Assembly (NCBI GenBank): GCA_964035545.1
Contig: OZ037771.1
Coordinates: 1,736,001 to 1,800,000 of the forward strand
Direction of reading: 5' to 3'
Origin: Bugula neritina
Taxonomy: Eukaryota > Bryozoa > Gymnolaemata > Cheilostomatida > Bugulidae
Length of the DNA stretch: 64,000 nucleotides
Shown: one piece after another, positions 13,308-26,300 of the stretch
Layout: every line of letters starts with the position of its first letter
Numbering within the stretch: position 1 is the first letter of the stretch
Made by a program: the position numbers and the translations under genes
The notes under the pieces: model-generated
The model's database searches: none
What the model saw: only the letters and a program-made list of their open reading frames with translations
Told to the model about the DNA's origin: nothing

Positions 13308-14561
13308 TTATTTATGTGAACGTTTATTTAGAGCTGTCAAAGAAGTTATCCCCTCTCCTATTGCATCATTAAAACAACCTTCCAGTTTATCTGATATCAA
13401 CTTTGATCTCTGAGTAGACTTGTCCTTTTCTTCATTTACTTTTATAAAATCTGCGCTGAGAGGTTGTTGAGAGATCTTCATCACAAGTAAATATGTTACC
13501 ATAGCAGCTAACTAAAACAGTGGAATTTCCTGTTTATTAGAGTATTTATCTTACTTTAAGCGATATTTTGCTGCTCAAGAGAACTAAGAATTATGTACTT
13601 TAAACAGAATTTACTGATTACAGAATTTTCAAATGTTTTAAGAGTTTTTTCCTATTAAACTGAAGCAAGCAAAGGTACACCATTTTAATTTAATTATGAC
13701 ACACCAGAATGTCAGCTATTAGGCAATTAAACTTTTAACTGATTAGAAAAACTATTAACAAAATTGTATAGGAAAGTACACCATTTTCTTTGTTGAGCAT
13801 AATAAATTTTGCCTGTAGTAAATTTATTGAATATTTTTGGTTGTAGTGAAAACTTGGCTTGTTTTAGAAAACTTTCATCGAAAAGTTTTCACTGGCGTTT
13901 GAAGATATTTTAAAAAAATTTATTCAAAGAAATGATGGTTTGTGAAAAAATAGTAATACATTCTTGGAATTTTAACAATTGTTTTATTGGAAAAAAGCTA
14001 TGGCATTGTATATTATGCAGTTTTGAAATATAAAAATAAGTTTAAAAGAGCTTCGAATTATATTATAATGTAGTTACCATGACTATTTCAATGAATGCCA
14101 TTACAGTCAACATCCATGGGAAATTCAAATTCTCGGTGATAGCTCCACCCATTATTGGACCAATCATATTCCCCAATGCATAGACACTGTTGATAGTTCC
14201 AGATACTGCAGCATAAGTCTGTATACTGTCTTTTAAATAGCCATTAACTCTGTTTAGGATAAAAGAATAACTGCTAAAAATCTAGTCATTAGGATTAAAC
14301 ACAATTATTATTAGATAATGAAGTTGAATGTTATATTATGTACCGGAAATATATTCTCTTATGTAACAATATGTTAGAAACTTTTGTTGTGAAAATGCAA
14401 AAGAAGATTATACTATTTATTAAAGCCTGCCTGTTGTACAAGTTTACAATCAATGAAGCTACAATAACAAACTTGGGTTGTGATGCACAAAATTTTCCTC
14501 CACTAAAATATATTTTTATTGAAGTATTATATTATGTTATATTATTATATAGATATAAATT

Positions 14562-14593
14562 TTGTGTTCACTCACCCTAATAAGTTTAATTCA
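14562..14593 (-). repeat. Duplicate of exon 9 end plus donor, copy A
   Basis: On the minus strand this segment reads ttaaacttattagggtgagt. It resembles the true exon 9 end and donor at 14731-14760 (tttagtagg|gtgagtaaac). It lies about 170 bp into intron 9, separated from the original by (ATT)-rich DNA, and presents a second consensus GTGAGT. Confidence 0.6.
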
Positions 14594-15837
14594 ATTTGCT
14601 ATAAAATTTCATTGTAATATATATTGCATTATCATTTTATAAACAAACTTTGCAGTTATTATCATAATATTATTACATAATATTACATAATATTATATAA
14701 TATAAATATATAATATTATATAAACAAATGTGTTTACTCACCCTACTAAATTCAAAGATGCTTGATACGGTAAAATGAACATGCAAGCTTGGAAAGCTAG
14801 CTCTATAGGTATTAGAATCAGTGGGAGCAGCACATAACTAAAACAATTCATTTTTTTCTTCAAAACAACACAAGAATGACTAAAATATAACAATTACAAA
14901 TCACTATTTATCTTTAAATGCCATCTATACATGAGTGTGATTAGAATGAACAATGAACTGTTTGAGTAGCTTATTAGCCAACCAGAACTGAGTTTCATGC
15001 TGTATACAGTCTATCCCACCGTGCTCTTAGATTAATAAGCATGTTATGTTAGAAATAATTAAAATAACTCACTGTTTTCCATGAAATATAAAATCTAGTA
15101 GAGGAGATGGTCCAGTAAATAAGTTGATGAATATGGAAACGCACCATGCCAGTATCATCAGAGACCATGTAAATCCCTGAAAATGTTTGCTTATTAATAA
15201 TACAGGAAAGAAAAGTATAGTTTCCATAAATTTTAGCAATATCGTTGACAACCTGCCAATGCCAAAATTTTTTCAATAGGATTATGCCAATAATCAGCAT
15301 ATTTTTGCTTTACTATATATGAACATATGTTACCCCAAATCCAAACTACAAGATTGTGCTTATATTATTGCTATATACTCATATTACAATATAAAAAGTC
15401 AATACATCAAGTCACTGCATGTATCTTACCCTTTTAGCAGCGAATGCTGCGAGTGGACAGCATAGAACATGTGCTAGAGTCCATATTCCATACAGCAAAC
15501 CTGTTTGAACGGAGGTTTTATGAAACTAAAAGAAAGAATTTAGCTAATTTGCATTTCAAGTAAATTAAAGAAAGTTTTCATAGGGTACACATTGTTGAGT
15601 TACCCTACTCAGCTCCAAGCACTTGCTAGACTCTGTCAGGTAATCTCAGAGAGTGCCCTTAATGTTTATATGATCACTGAATGATGGTTTTTGAAAGTTG
15701 AAAATCAAAATTTTTAACAGAATATTGCCATCATTATTAACCTTTGCAAAACTTTTTTTAGAATTTGTTGAAAATTATTACTGTTGACAGACTATGCGCA
15801 AAAATAAAATGAGTTAGCTGAGTTCTTTTTAAAATGA

Positions 15838-15975
15838 AGATGAGGGACAAGGGCTATAAATTAGCTAAAGTTTACTTACAGTGAAGATGAGAGACACAGG
15901 CTATAAGTTAGCTAGAGTTTACTTACAGTGAAGATGAGAGACACAGGCTATAAGTTAGCTAAAGTTTACTTACAG
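15838..15975 (-). repeat. 47-bp minisatellite repeating the exon 6 donor, copy A
   Basis: Three nearly identical 47-bp units abut exon 6 of copy A. On the minus strand each unit contains cact|gtaagtaaact, a copy of the true exon 6 boundary (tact|gtaagtaaac at 15973). The array therefore provides three equivalent 5' splice sites in series. It is absent from the same position in copies B and C. Confidence 0.85.
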
Positions 15976-17319
15976 TATATATGAGAAAGTTACTAATTCC
16001 TGTGGTACGAGCACTGGACACTATTCTGGCCGTGAGGCAGTGACCTACCAAAACTAACATTCCAGGAATTGCTAGCAGACGATATACCTTTTTCTCTGAT
16101 TTTTCTGCTGCTTCTAAAATTAGAAATTTAGAACCAAAACTGTTTTTGGAGAAATAATGTATTTATAGTGATGGTAAGTTTGCTTAAAAGGAGCACAACC
16201 AGTAGTCAAAGTTAAGGGGGGGGGGTATGTCGTACCCTCAACATAACATACCTATATCTGGTAGAACAACACTCAGAAGAATAATGAAAAGGCTTAATAT
16301 TCCTCCCAGAATCCAAAACATGCTTTCATATCCAGCCAGCTGTAAAACAAGATATTATTTAGTCACTTTATTATCTTCAACCTTTCAGTGCGTGAATTTG
16401 ATTGGCTGAAACAGACCTGATCAGATGAAGAGTGACTTATTTCTAAAGTGAAAGCACGGCATATCTACTCAAACAGAGAACTTCTTTTAGCATGCTGAAG
16501 GTACAGATGGGCAACAAGTGACCCCATCTGCCTGACTTTTTATCAATTTTGCAAAGGGACGAAACAGTGGCCAACTAAATCATATCATAAAATTATGTCA
16601 TAGGATACACTTTTAAAAGCATTATATTATAAAAACCTATAAAGTATAGCCTACAAAGAATTTTAAACAGTAGTTTTTATGGAATATTCAACAAACTGTT
16701 TCAAAGTTATAAACTTGAACAAATTATTATCCAATATTGTGGTAAGTTTCCACTTATAGTTAGTATTCACTAGGTATAGGTTGCTAATGACCACTGTACC
16801 TGATAAATAGCCGAGCCGATGGCTGGACCCACTGTATAGCCAGCTCCTGATACCATTTGCATCATTCCCTTTAAATAAACAGAGCACCAGCTAGTTTATA
16901 GTATCTAAGTCTAATTAATTAGAAGAAAAGTTTTTTTGCAACTAGTCAATTTTAGAATAGTATAAGCTTGATCAATTAGTCAAACTTCCAAGAAAGTATG
17001 CTTTTGTAATTATTATTGCTGTGAACACTCTGGTAGTACAAAGGCTTTCAGTTGTATGGACTCCGAATCAACTCATGCTGGCAACAGGGCCTAGGGCTGT
17101 TAATGGTTTACAGAAGCAATTATATGACTAAAGAATCTTTTGCTTCAAACATTAATAATGACATTATTAAAGGTGTGTTATTTACTATTTCAGCTTATAA
17201 ACAAGTTTATATTGTTTAAAAAATATTTTGCAGAAACTTGAGTACTTAAATTTTTTCAACTAAAACTACTGAATCAAAAAGTATTAGCAGAATCTCTATT
17301 CTCTTAATTAAAGTAAATA

Positions 17320-17426
17320 CTCAGTATGATTGTGATATATACTCACTATGACTGTGATACACTCACTATGATTGTGATATACTCACTATGATTGTGATAT
17401 ACTCACTATGATTGTGATACACTCAC
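17320..17426 (-). repeat. 20-bp donor-bearing minisatellite, copy A intron 3
   Basis: About five copies of a 20-bp unit (plus strand actcactatgattgtgatat) run straight into the 3' end of exon 3. On the minus strand each unit is cacaatcata|gtgagtatat, repeating both the last exon bases and the donor. Confidence 0.9.
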
Positions 17427-17578
17427 TATGATTGTGCTGTTGCTGTAAGACGTAGCTTTTAGTAGAATACTCATACCACAGACTACAATACATGCTGAAC
17501 CACATCCAGCTATCATTCTAACTATGATACACAGAGGGAGATATGCTTGCATGGTTAGGAGCGTATGATATCAATCTG

Positions 17579-17580
<2 letters not shown>

Positions 17581-17660
<80 letters not shown>
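17581..17660. repeat. (AT)n microsatellite at exon 3 acceptor, copy A
   Basis: Eighty bases of pure AT directly precede (minus strand) the acceptor ttacag of exon 3. The intron therefore lacks a normal polypyrimidine tract. Copies B and C have the same arrangement. Confidence 0.95.
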
Positions 17661-17663
<3 letters not shown>

Positions 17664-19634
17664 GCATGATGTGTAAAAAATTACCCTAATTCTAGTTTTA
17701 GACCACCTTCTGGTTATAAGTTGCATTTTATGTGAAAATGCAAAGCAATAAACTAAAAATATTGAGTGTGATGTTTATGAATAATCACTTTGATTCTAGT
17801 TTTAGACTATTTTATGGCTATAAGTAAATTGTAAATAATGACATGCTTCCAAATTTATGGTGACTTGAAATACATCTGCATTTTTTAGTTTGGGCAACAA
17901 AAAATGTACTATAAGCAGCAATTATTATTGAGATTAGTTCTAAAAGTATAGGCTACAAGTTTAAACGTCTGCTTTAATATTTTCAGCTGCCGAAAGCCCT
18001 TCAAATTTATATGAACCATTTTAAACAATTCCATACCCAAAGAGAACACAAGAAGCCGCTGCTAGAATATTCCCAAATATGCATAGACTTCTGGGAGAAA
18101 ACTTGTTAATCTAAAACCATAAGTAATACATTATAGGGCTGTAGCTTTATTGCTAAGGGGGCATAAAGATTGTACTCATCATGTTCAAGCTTTATATGTC
18201 ACGGTTGATCAACTGATGTGTAGGAATATTCACTAGCAAGTATAAAGTATTTTTAGCAGAAATTGAAATAAATAAAAAAATTTCCCAGCCACCAATCTTT
18301 CCAAAGCCAGTTAGTTTAGAGTTTTACTCCAGTGAAACGCAATGTAACTTGAGGTAGGTGCAGTAAGGTAGAAATTGAGAAAAGCCTGTGTTCTAGATTA
18401 GAAATGTAACAAAAGAAGCTATGTTCTCGCAATAATTTCAACCCGTGCCCCAAACCAAATTTTATAAATCACATTAAATAACTTAGGCTGTCTCAATTTC
18501 TCTACTATTGCTCCTACAAATGTGTAACTTCGCCACTAAAAAAAGAAGAGGTGGATGTTGTCTTGAAATGCATTAGTACTATCAACTGCCATAAAATAGT
18601 TTCAAAAAGTCAATAAATCATAGTTTGAGTTAATGAGCTCTGTCGTTCAGCTTAAATAATGTAATACAATCATACTAATGTGGTGCTAAAATCTCAAGTA
18701 GCCCCTATACCTACACTATGTATACACATAGTGTGTGTGTCTTCTGGTAACGGTGTAGTTGGAGTTCTTGCCGCCTGTGTGATTGCTCTGTTAGTAGTTC
18801 ATATATATTCATATCCATGTTTCTCCTTATGAGGGTTGAAAAAAATACTAATAAGTCACCACTATACCTCGGACTATTCTAGTAAAATCAATAGAGAATA
18901 GCTTATATAGCTTAACCTTGGAATCATTTATAGAGCTCATGCTAATTATGTAACGCTATGTGTTTGCAACTGAGTGAGTTTTAATTTTACCATTTAAAGC
19001 TTTATGACTGGCTTAAGTATAATTACTTATACAGTGCAGTGCAATGCTGCACTAAACATACTAAATTCGCACTAAACCAATAATGTACCTATAGCGAATC
19101 AGGCTAGGTGTAAGGACTTGCTTTATATTGATGAGTTGTGTTTAAACTTTAAAGCTTTACACTTAAAAATTTGCTTTTTATAAAGTTTCAAGTTTAAAAA
19201 TTGAAAACATGATTTCAATAATTCCTTCTTTTAAAGCTTTGACTTGAACATTATGGTACCAAGGTAATAATATTAACATACCTACTACTAAAACTATCGG
19301 TAGTTGAATTACACGTTAGTAGTTTGACAGCCTCTAGTATATTTCAAAAATACAGCCAATAAAGTGCAAAAATTGCAAAGCTTTAGAAAAACACTATATT
19401 ATGTACACTTACCAAATATCCAACTAGAAAAGCAGAAATAAATTTAGAGAACTCAAATGCTGAAAACACAATTCCTATTTCTGTGTCACCGATGCCTTTT
19501 TCTCGTGCCACAGGAGGGAAAAAAGGAATTAAAAATGTATCAGCATTCATAGCTGAAAAGTTAACGCTCAAAGTAACAGCGATGAGACCCTTTTCCTTCC
19601 ACCATGAGCTCTTTGAAAATACTCCTTGACACAT

Positions 19635-20863
19635 GTCAGAAGTATAGTTAAAGATTTACAATCCAGGTATCAGAAGTGTGAATGATAGCAGTAGTACTCT
19701 GGTAATGATGAAGTTGAATTACCCACTTTCACATATAGTTGCTGTAAATATAATATGTTTAATGCGCCATGCTTGAGTTGCAAGAAGTTGAGACAAGGTT
19801 TATTAAGTACTTGTAGCGATCAGGTATTTCAGGGTTACATACAGATGTTAATAAAGTGCATCCATGCAGTAAATACTTAGCATTTGAACATGATCTATAT
19901 AATTGAGTGGGTCCATTACAATAACATACATCTTTATTTTGAATGCGAGCAAGTATAAAAAGTAAATTATATCAAACAATATATGCAGAGTGAGATATAA
20001 TGCTTGGTTTAGTGCATATAGTTATGAACTGCAGTGAAATACATTCAGTAAACTGTTTAAAAACAGACTCAACATAATATATCAGTTAGCTAGTAACCAA
20101 TTAGATATGTCAATACCATGGGTGAAAGTCATCTAAAATTTTCATCATTATTTTGAAGTTTTGGCTCAAAGTACTGCTGCTTTAGATAGCAGCTAAGTCT
20201 TTAAAATACAGATACAACACCCACTGCAATACATAAATTTCTTTAGCAACTCATGATGTTTCACCTCTAGAGTCTAGGACTTTGGCTTAACTGCAATAAT
20301 ATTCTTCTATAACCCTCTTTTTGAAAAAGCTAATCTATTAAAATTTATTTTGCAGTCTCCTATCAATACAAAAAATGAGACTCAGCGACTTTAAACAACA
20401 CAATGTTTAGAAAACAATATTTCTTAAAAGATGACTACCAAAGCTCATTGTCGCTTTTGTAAACACGATAGTAGATTTTATCTACTTTATTAGGGTGGAT
20501 TCAGGCATAATTTAAACTTTACAATCCCATCACTTGCTTTTCATTTCATTATTAAGCTAGCATTGTTGCTAATTTATGGAAGTTTTTGTTCAACTGAAAA
20601 AGTAGTGCCTTAAAGAAGAAATAGGTATCTTGAAGTATATCATTACGTAATCTGAGCCAATGTTCATGTGAGTTATAAACATAAGGGAATACAAGTTATA
20701 TGCAGCTTCACAATGTAATATTATAAAGCTTTAAGCTTTTCTGTAGGCATATGATACGTGCATATCGTCGGCTAAAACATGGCATTGTATTATACTAATT
20801 ATGCTTTTCATAAGCAGCAGTCATTTTATTTGTTATAGTGCAATAATTATTGTTATATTTTAG
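19635..20863. other. Head-to-head spacer between copy A and the inverted fragment
   Basis: It must contain the promoter and 5' UTR of copy A (minus). I find no exon 1-8 remnant on the plus strand upstream of the inverted fragment, so that fragment has no nearby start. Confidence 0.5.
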
Positions 20864-21828
20864 TTATATAGAGCTTCCTCTTTCACTAATAGTCATAGAG
20901 TTTCTATTTCAACCCTTCATGTTTATTCTGCCATTTCAAGCATCCTTGAACTTAGCTGAGTGAGTATTAAAGTATATACTTATAAATTTTTTTATCAAAG
21001 TTTCCCACAAACAAGAAGAATTCAAACAAGTACACTGCTGTATCAAGCAATATTTAATATTTAAATAAAATTTAATTTTAAAATAAAAAACTATTAGCAA
21101 AACAGATTGCCTTCTGATATCGAAAAAATTGTAAAGCTAATTTTAATAGTACAGCACTGATAAATGTTGGTTTTGTGTTACCCAAACAACTAGCTGGCTT
21201 AATGTTGTTCTATATATTATATATTCACTATGCTTTATAAACAGAGTTAACGGCCATTCAAAAGACAGTATGCAGACATATTATGCAGCAGTATCTGGAA
21301 CTATCAACAGTGTCTATGCATTGGGGAATATGATTGGTCCAATAATGGGTGGAGCTATCATAGAGACCCTAAACTTTCCTTGGATGTTGACTGTACTAGC
21401 CTTCATTGAAATCGCTATGGTAATTATAATTCCCTATCCTATTTTTGTAAAAAACGTTGAGCATAATTAAGATTCAAAATAAACCTATGCATGCATACAT
21501 GTAAGAGTTATACCACAGATGAGTACAGACATACAAACATTCCAAAATTAGAGAAAATTATTGTCAAAAGCTATGCATGACTCATCAAGAGTATACAACT
21601 CCAAGTGTTTACCCATTGTAGTTGGTTACTAGAGTTACATATCTGCTTGTAATGAAGATTTCTCAACAACCTCTAAAGCCAAGTGATAATAATAAAGAAG
21701 AATTAGAAGACAGCATCTCAGAGAGGTCAAAGTTGATAACAACTAAACTAGAAGATTGTTTTAATGATGCAATAGAAGAAGGGATAACTTCTTCAACTGT
21801 TCTTAGTACCAAACATGCACCTAAATAA
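20864..21828 (+). pseudogene. Inverted 3' fragment of an SLC18B1-like gene (exons 9-11)
   Basis: Three exons lie on the plus strand: 20864-20959 (acceptor tattttag, donor GA|gtgagt), 21245-21419 (acceptor aaacag, donor ATG|gtaatt) and 21622-21828 (acceptor cattgtag, ends in TAA). Phases are identical to exons 9-11 of the minus-strand copies. All three are open; exon 10 carries one extra in-frame codon (QTYYAAV versus QTYAAV). Exon 9 (HYIELPLSLIVIEFLFQ) is closest to copy C. No exons 1-8 and no start are visible, so this is an orphan C-terminal quarter (last TM helices and tail, including ERSKLI). It is either a relic of an inversion or part of a hybrid transcript. Confidence 0.85.
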
Positions 21829-22420
21829 TTTATGCATATCCAATTTTTAGCATTATGCACAGCTTCATGTTTTGTTTCACATTTATTCTGTTTATATTTG
21901 TTAATTTTTGTTATTTTTATTAAAAATTTGAAACAGCGCTTTTTGTCTTTAGACTTTGTGTCTTTTTACTTTACACTTACAATTCTAATGTGTCAAAGGT
22001 AGTGCTACAATAAACCAATACAAAACACTTAAATTATAACAGGATTTAACAGTTGCTGTATTAGTGCTGAAATATAAATTGTAGAATCTTGACTAAAGAT
22101 GTTAGAACAGCTTACAACAAAAAAGTTAAATTGCTTGCAGAATTAAAGATTAATCAAATAAATTAAATTTACTCGCTTGTTATTTTTTCTTTTCACGCAG
22201 TGATTAAAGCAACTTCCTTCCGATACAGCCCCCATACTAGTAAGTCAGTCTCCCTCAAAGATGCTAGAATAAATTTTACAGCTGGTGTTTTTTTTAAGAT
22301 TAATTCATGTCCATTATAAACTGATGCTATTGTAGCTACAATAAATAAACATATCTTAACTCATCAAATAATATATCCTATAAAAAATGCAAAAAAAATT
22401 AGATGATTTAAATAAGGAGA
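21829..22420. other. Spacer between inverted fragment and exon 1 relic
   Basis: A+T-rich DNA that should carry the 3' flank of the inverted exon 11. No gene seen. Confidence 0.4.
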
Positions 22421-22520
22421 ACCCATATTCTATTTCTGTGTCACTGCTACGTCTTTCTCCTGCCAGAGAAGTAGCAAAATGTTTCATTATTCACAGCTGA
22501 AAAAATAGTCACACTGAATA
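22421..22520 (-). pseudogene. Decayed exon 1 of an SLC18B1-like gene
   Basis: The plus strand ttctatttctgtgtcactgc and the following 70 bases align by eye with exon 1 of copy A (around 19465-19560). Shared features are the ctttctcctgccag block and the attcacagctgaaaa block, but there are substitutions and indels, and the frame is broken. No start codon or donor survives. It is the only trace of a 5' half in this interval. Confidence 0.65.
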
Positions 22521-23376
22521 AAATATCAATAGGGTATCAAATATTATGTTTAGTTAAAAAAAATTTTAAATGGATATTTACCTATATATATTATACCAAT
22601 AGGTTTTTTCTTTATTAATGCTGTAATTAGTCTTTTCTCCCTTATAGCTGTTTGACTTTTTTATAGCTAATAGCTTATTTTAGCTGTCATGTTATTGCAT
22701 AATCCATTTTCGTTCGGCCATGCTCAGCTCTTTTACTAAACATGTGATGTTCTAACAAAATATCTTTAGATTTATTGTTCTGATAAAATAACTTTAACAA
22801 AGCCAAGCTCTACGAATGAAAATAATAGTTTTGAATGCCTAATCTAATACCTGGTATATATAATAGTTCATAAATTGGGCTGCACTGTACTGGAGTACTT
22901 GCATCTGTTTTCCCTCACACATTTGACTCTATGCGCCAAGTAGACTTAAAGCCTTAAACTATTTTCAACAAAACTTGTTTTTCAATAAAAAGAATCAGTA
23001 GAATGTTTCTAATTGCAAACTTCATAAAGAAAGTAGGGAAATAATTACCAATAATTTATTGATATTATAGCCAGCTATATATATAAGTGTGCATGGGCAT
23101 GTGTCTATGGTGGTGGACTTGAGCGTTTGTTACACTCATGAGTTCTATTTTTAAACTAATATTAAAAAAAATCATTTGATTATTAACAAAATGCAAAGAT
23201 ACATAATTCTAAAAATTTTAATGTGGCAAAATACTAAATGGTTACAGCAAAATGTCACTTAAAATGTATTTTAATAAAACTAAATTTTTAGAAACCACCC
23301 AGAGAATTATAAAAAATAAACATAAAGGAAAAAGTTTTAGCTGTTTTAATGGTTAACATCTTTAGATCTGTTTTCA

Positions 23377-26300
23377 TCATTTAGACGAGTCATGGCTACT
23401 AAGAATAGTTGAAGAAGTTATCCCCTCTTCAATTGCATCATTAAAACAATCCTCTAGTTTATTTGTTATCAACTTTGACCGCTCAGAGAAGTTGTCTTCT
23501 ACTTCTTCTTCATTATTATTACTTGGCTTAAGAGGCTGTTGAGAAATCTTCATTACAAGTAAGTATGTAACCATAGCAACCAACTACAAAGGATAAACAC
23601 TTGGAGTTGCAATCTCATGAAGTATCTTGGATAATATTTGAGACTAGTTTTTTCCGAATAGTAGAGAATTGATTAAAATAAAATATTATTGCAACAAAGG
23701 CAGTTCATTTAAAAATTCACATGACCCACAACTCTAATTGCAAATCACTTTGAAGAACTTATAATCATAAAAAGTTTTTTTATTTCGCTTCATCATATTT
23801 TCAATTTCTATTTTTACTTAATTTACAACCTTAAAGTAAAACTATCTAATTGCATTAATATTTTATTAAAACTTGCTAAATTAAATCGGCCATAACTCAA
23901 ACAGTGTTGGAGTTGCATACTCAGCTGAGTTGACTTAACAGTACATTTGGGCACATTATTCTTCAATTAACTCACTAGCTTTAACTTGGTTGTGAAGCTT
24001 GGGTCAGTGAAGAATAATATAGTTAACAGAAGGTATAGCTAGTAAAACTACAGTTAGCTAGAACTTTAAAGAAACCTAATTTTGTTACTTTCTTTCATAT
24101 TGATGCTTATATTATTGATTTTGTTAAATCCTAAAACATAATCAATTACATAATCCACCATTTTGACTAGAAACTTAAATTTTGCATTTTATTTGGTGAA
24201 CTTATATTCCGTGAACAGATGTTGGTTTATATAATTACCATGACTGTTCCAATGAATGCCATTACAGTCAACATCCAAGGAAAATTTAGGGTCTCTATGA
24301 TAGCTCCACCCATTATTGGACCAATCATATTTCCCAAAGCATAAGCACTGTTGAGAGTTCCAGATACTGCAGCATAAGTCTGTATACTGTCTTTTGAATG
24401 GCCGTTAACTCTGATTTTAAAACATGATAAATAAACGTTGAACAATATTAAATTAGCAAACTGTTTGGTGCACAAAAAGTAATAAAAACAAAATTTCTCA
24501 AAGCAATTTTTTTGACACAATTTCATTAATACTAGAAGAGTAGAAAGCACTCTATTTTTTTATCACACTGATTCAAAAGTTAATCTATATGTAGCTAACA
24601 AGCATGACACATTCTTACTTATTATACCATTCATCCCTATGGCAATCTTTGATGGGAAAAAATTTCTGCAGGGTAAGTACGATGCCTCTAACCATGCTGG
24701 TAATATTATCTAATGGCTTTCAAAGCAAGATCAAAGCCTCGATAACATCAATAGCTTTGGTCAGATTCCAACTAATAATCTATAAACTCAAACAACTAGA
24801 CTATGGTAACTGCTTGCTAGATAAGTTAGTAATGCTAAATGATAATGCTTTCATTTAATATTAAACTTTATGTCTCTCAAACTTTGTAAAGATGATATAA
24901 AAGCTCCTAGGGTCATAAGTTTTAGTTTCAGTTCCATGTTTTAGTACTCACTCGGCTAAGTTCAATGATGCTTGGAATGGCATAACAAACGAATAGGCTT
25001 GAAACAGAAAATCTAAGGCTATCAGTGAAAGTGGAAGCCCCAGATAACTGAAAAATACCCAAAGATTAGTACAAAATATCAAGTGACATGACTGCTGTAT
25101 GTAAACAGTATAGTTAGCATTATACAAAGTCATACTTCTTGCTGATGCTATATCTACATGTCATATGTCTACAAGAATAATTGTAGTTTCATAGACTATT
25201 CCATTAGAAGGCTGCATATAATTTGAATTTCATTAACTTTTTAGGTTATTACACCCAAATAATTCATTTTAAGTTCTAAATCTTGTTGAGGAAAATAGAA
25301 ATAACTAATAAGTATTAAAAACTTACTGCTTTCCATGAAATATAAAATCTAGTAAAGGAGATGGTCCAGCAAAAATATTGCCAACTATAGAAACGCACCA
25401 TGCCAGTATCATAATTGACCATGTGAATCCCTATATACAAAGGTAAATATTATACAATTATTCTAACATAAAATAAATCATTAAAAATAGCAACTATGTA
25501 GAGTGCTTTCAGATTCTATACTATAAAAGTTGCAGGAGTTGCTATGTGTAAGATAACACTTGGGTTTTAATGTACAGATGCACTTGGTATCATCTCCCAA
25601 AAATATGAACCACAAAACAACTATATATATGTAGTAATAATTTACTGTAATTTGATAGCTACCTACAATATAGAGTATCAATACGTGAGCTCATGACATT
25701 GTTTTGAAGTTTGGTATTAGTGCTACTTCTATTTTAACTAGTCTTTTGTCTGCATTGCCAGAGCTTAGATTTAAAAGAGCAAATCTGACTGACAAAAAAG
25801 ACCAAAATCAAATAGAGGCTCAAAAATTACATTTATGTCAAACTAATGTGTTTTGTAACTATTTTTCAAGCTAGATATAAAAAAAATAAATTTGAAAATC
25901 AAATTGAAACTTTAACTTAGAGCTGAAAGCAAAATTAGCGTGTATAGATATTAATCAAAAATACAAGCTACCCGTTCTTAAGCATTTAGTGAGAAAACTA
26001 GAAGTATATAAAACATAAATATTATTTATACCTTGAACTAATACATAACCAATAGTTTTAATGAGAAAATAGTTATGTTGACAGCAAATTCGAGTAATGC
26101 TGTGAGTATATTTCACAGCCACTTATGCATATTTAAATGTAAAATCTTTCAGTTAAAGTCACAGCTGTCTGATGTGCCCAGCTTAAAAAGTTTATCCTAT
26201 TGAAAAAAAATTGTGAGAAAAAAAGACAGTTGATTAATTGATTAGCTTTAGTATGCTATGCATATGGGATCTATATTCAAATATTCAAAATTATGTGATA

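Larger units (their letters stand above)
13308..19634 (-). pseudogene. SLC18B1-like transporter copy A, frameshifted
   Basis: Eleven exons with good splice sites: 19634-19413, 18110-18037, 17575-17427, 16868-16800, 16339-16252, 16113-15974, 15525-15430, 15176-15073, 14837-14742, 14249-14078, 13511-13308. The product would be a 12-TM major facilitator close to human SLC18B1 (vesicular polyamine/H+ antiporter): DTFLIPFFPP in TM1, then GMIGPIMGG-type motifs late. Exon 3 is 149 nt instead of the 145 nt in copies B and C. A 4-bp insertion (a CATG/GCAT duplication near 17549-17553) shifts the frame and gives a stop about a dozen codons later, so the total (1414 nt) is not a multiple of three. All other exons stay open, so the lesion looks recent, or could be an assembly error or polymorphism. 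The C-tail has QRSKLI where the sisters have E(R/K)SKLI. An AATAAA signal overlaps the stop codon. Confidence 0.8.
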
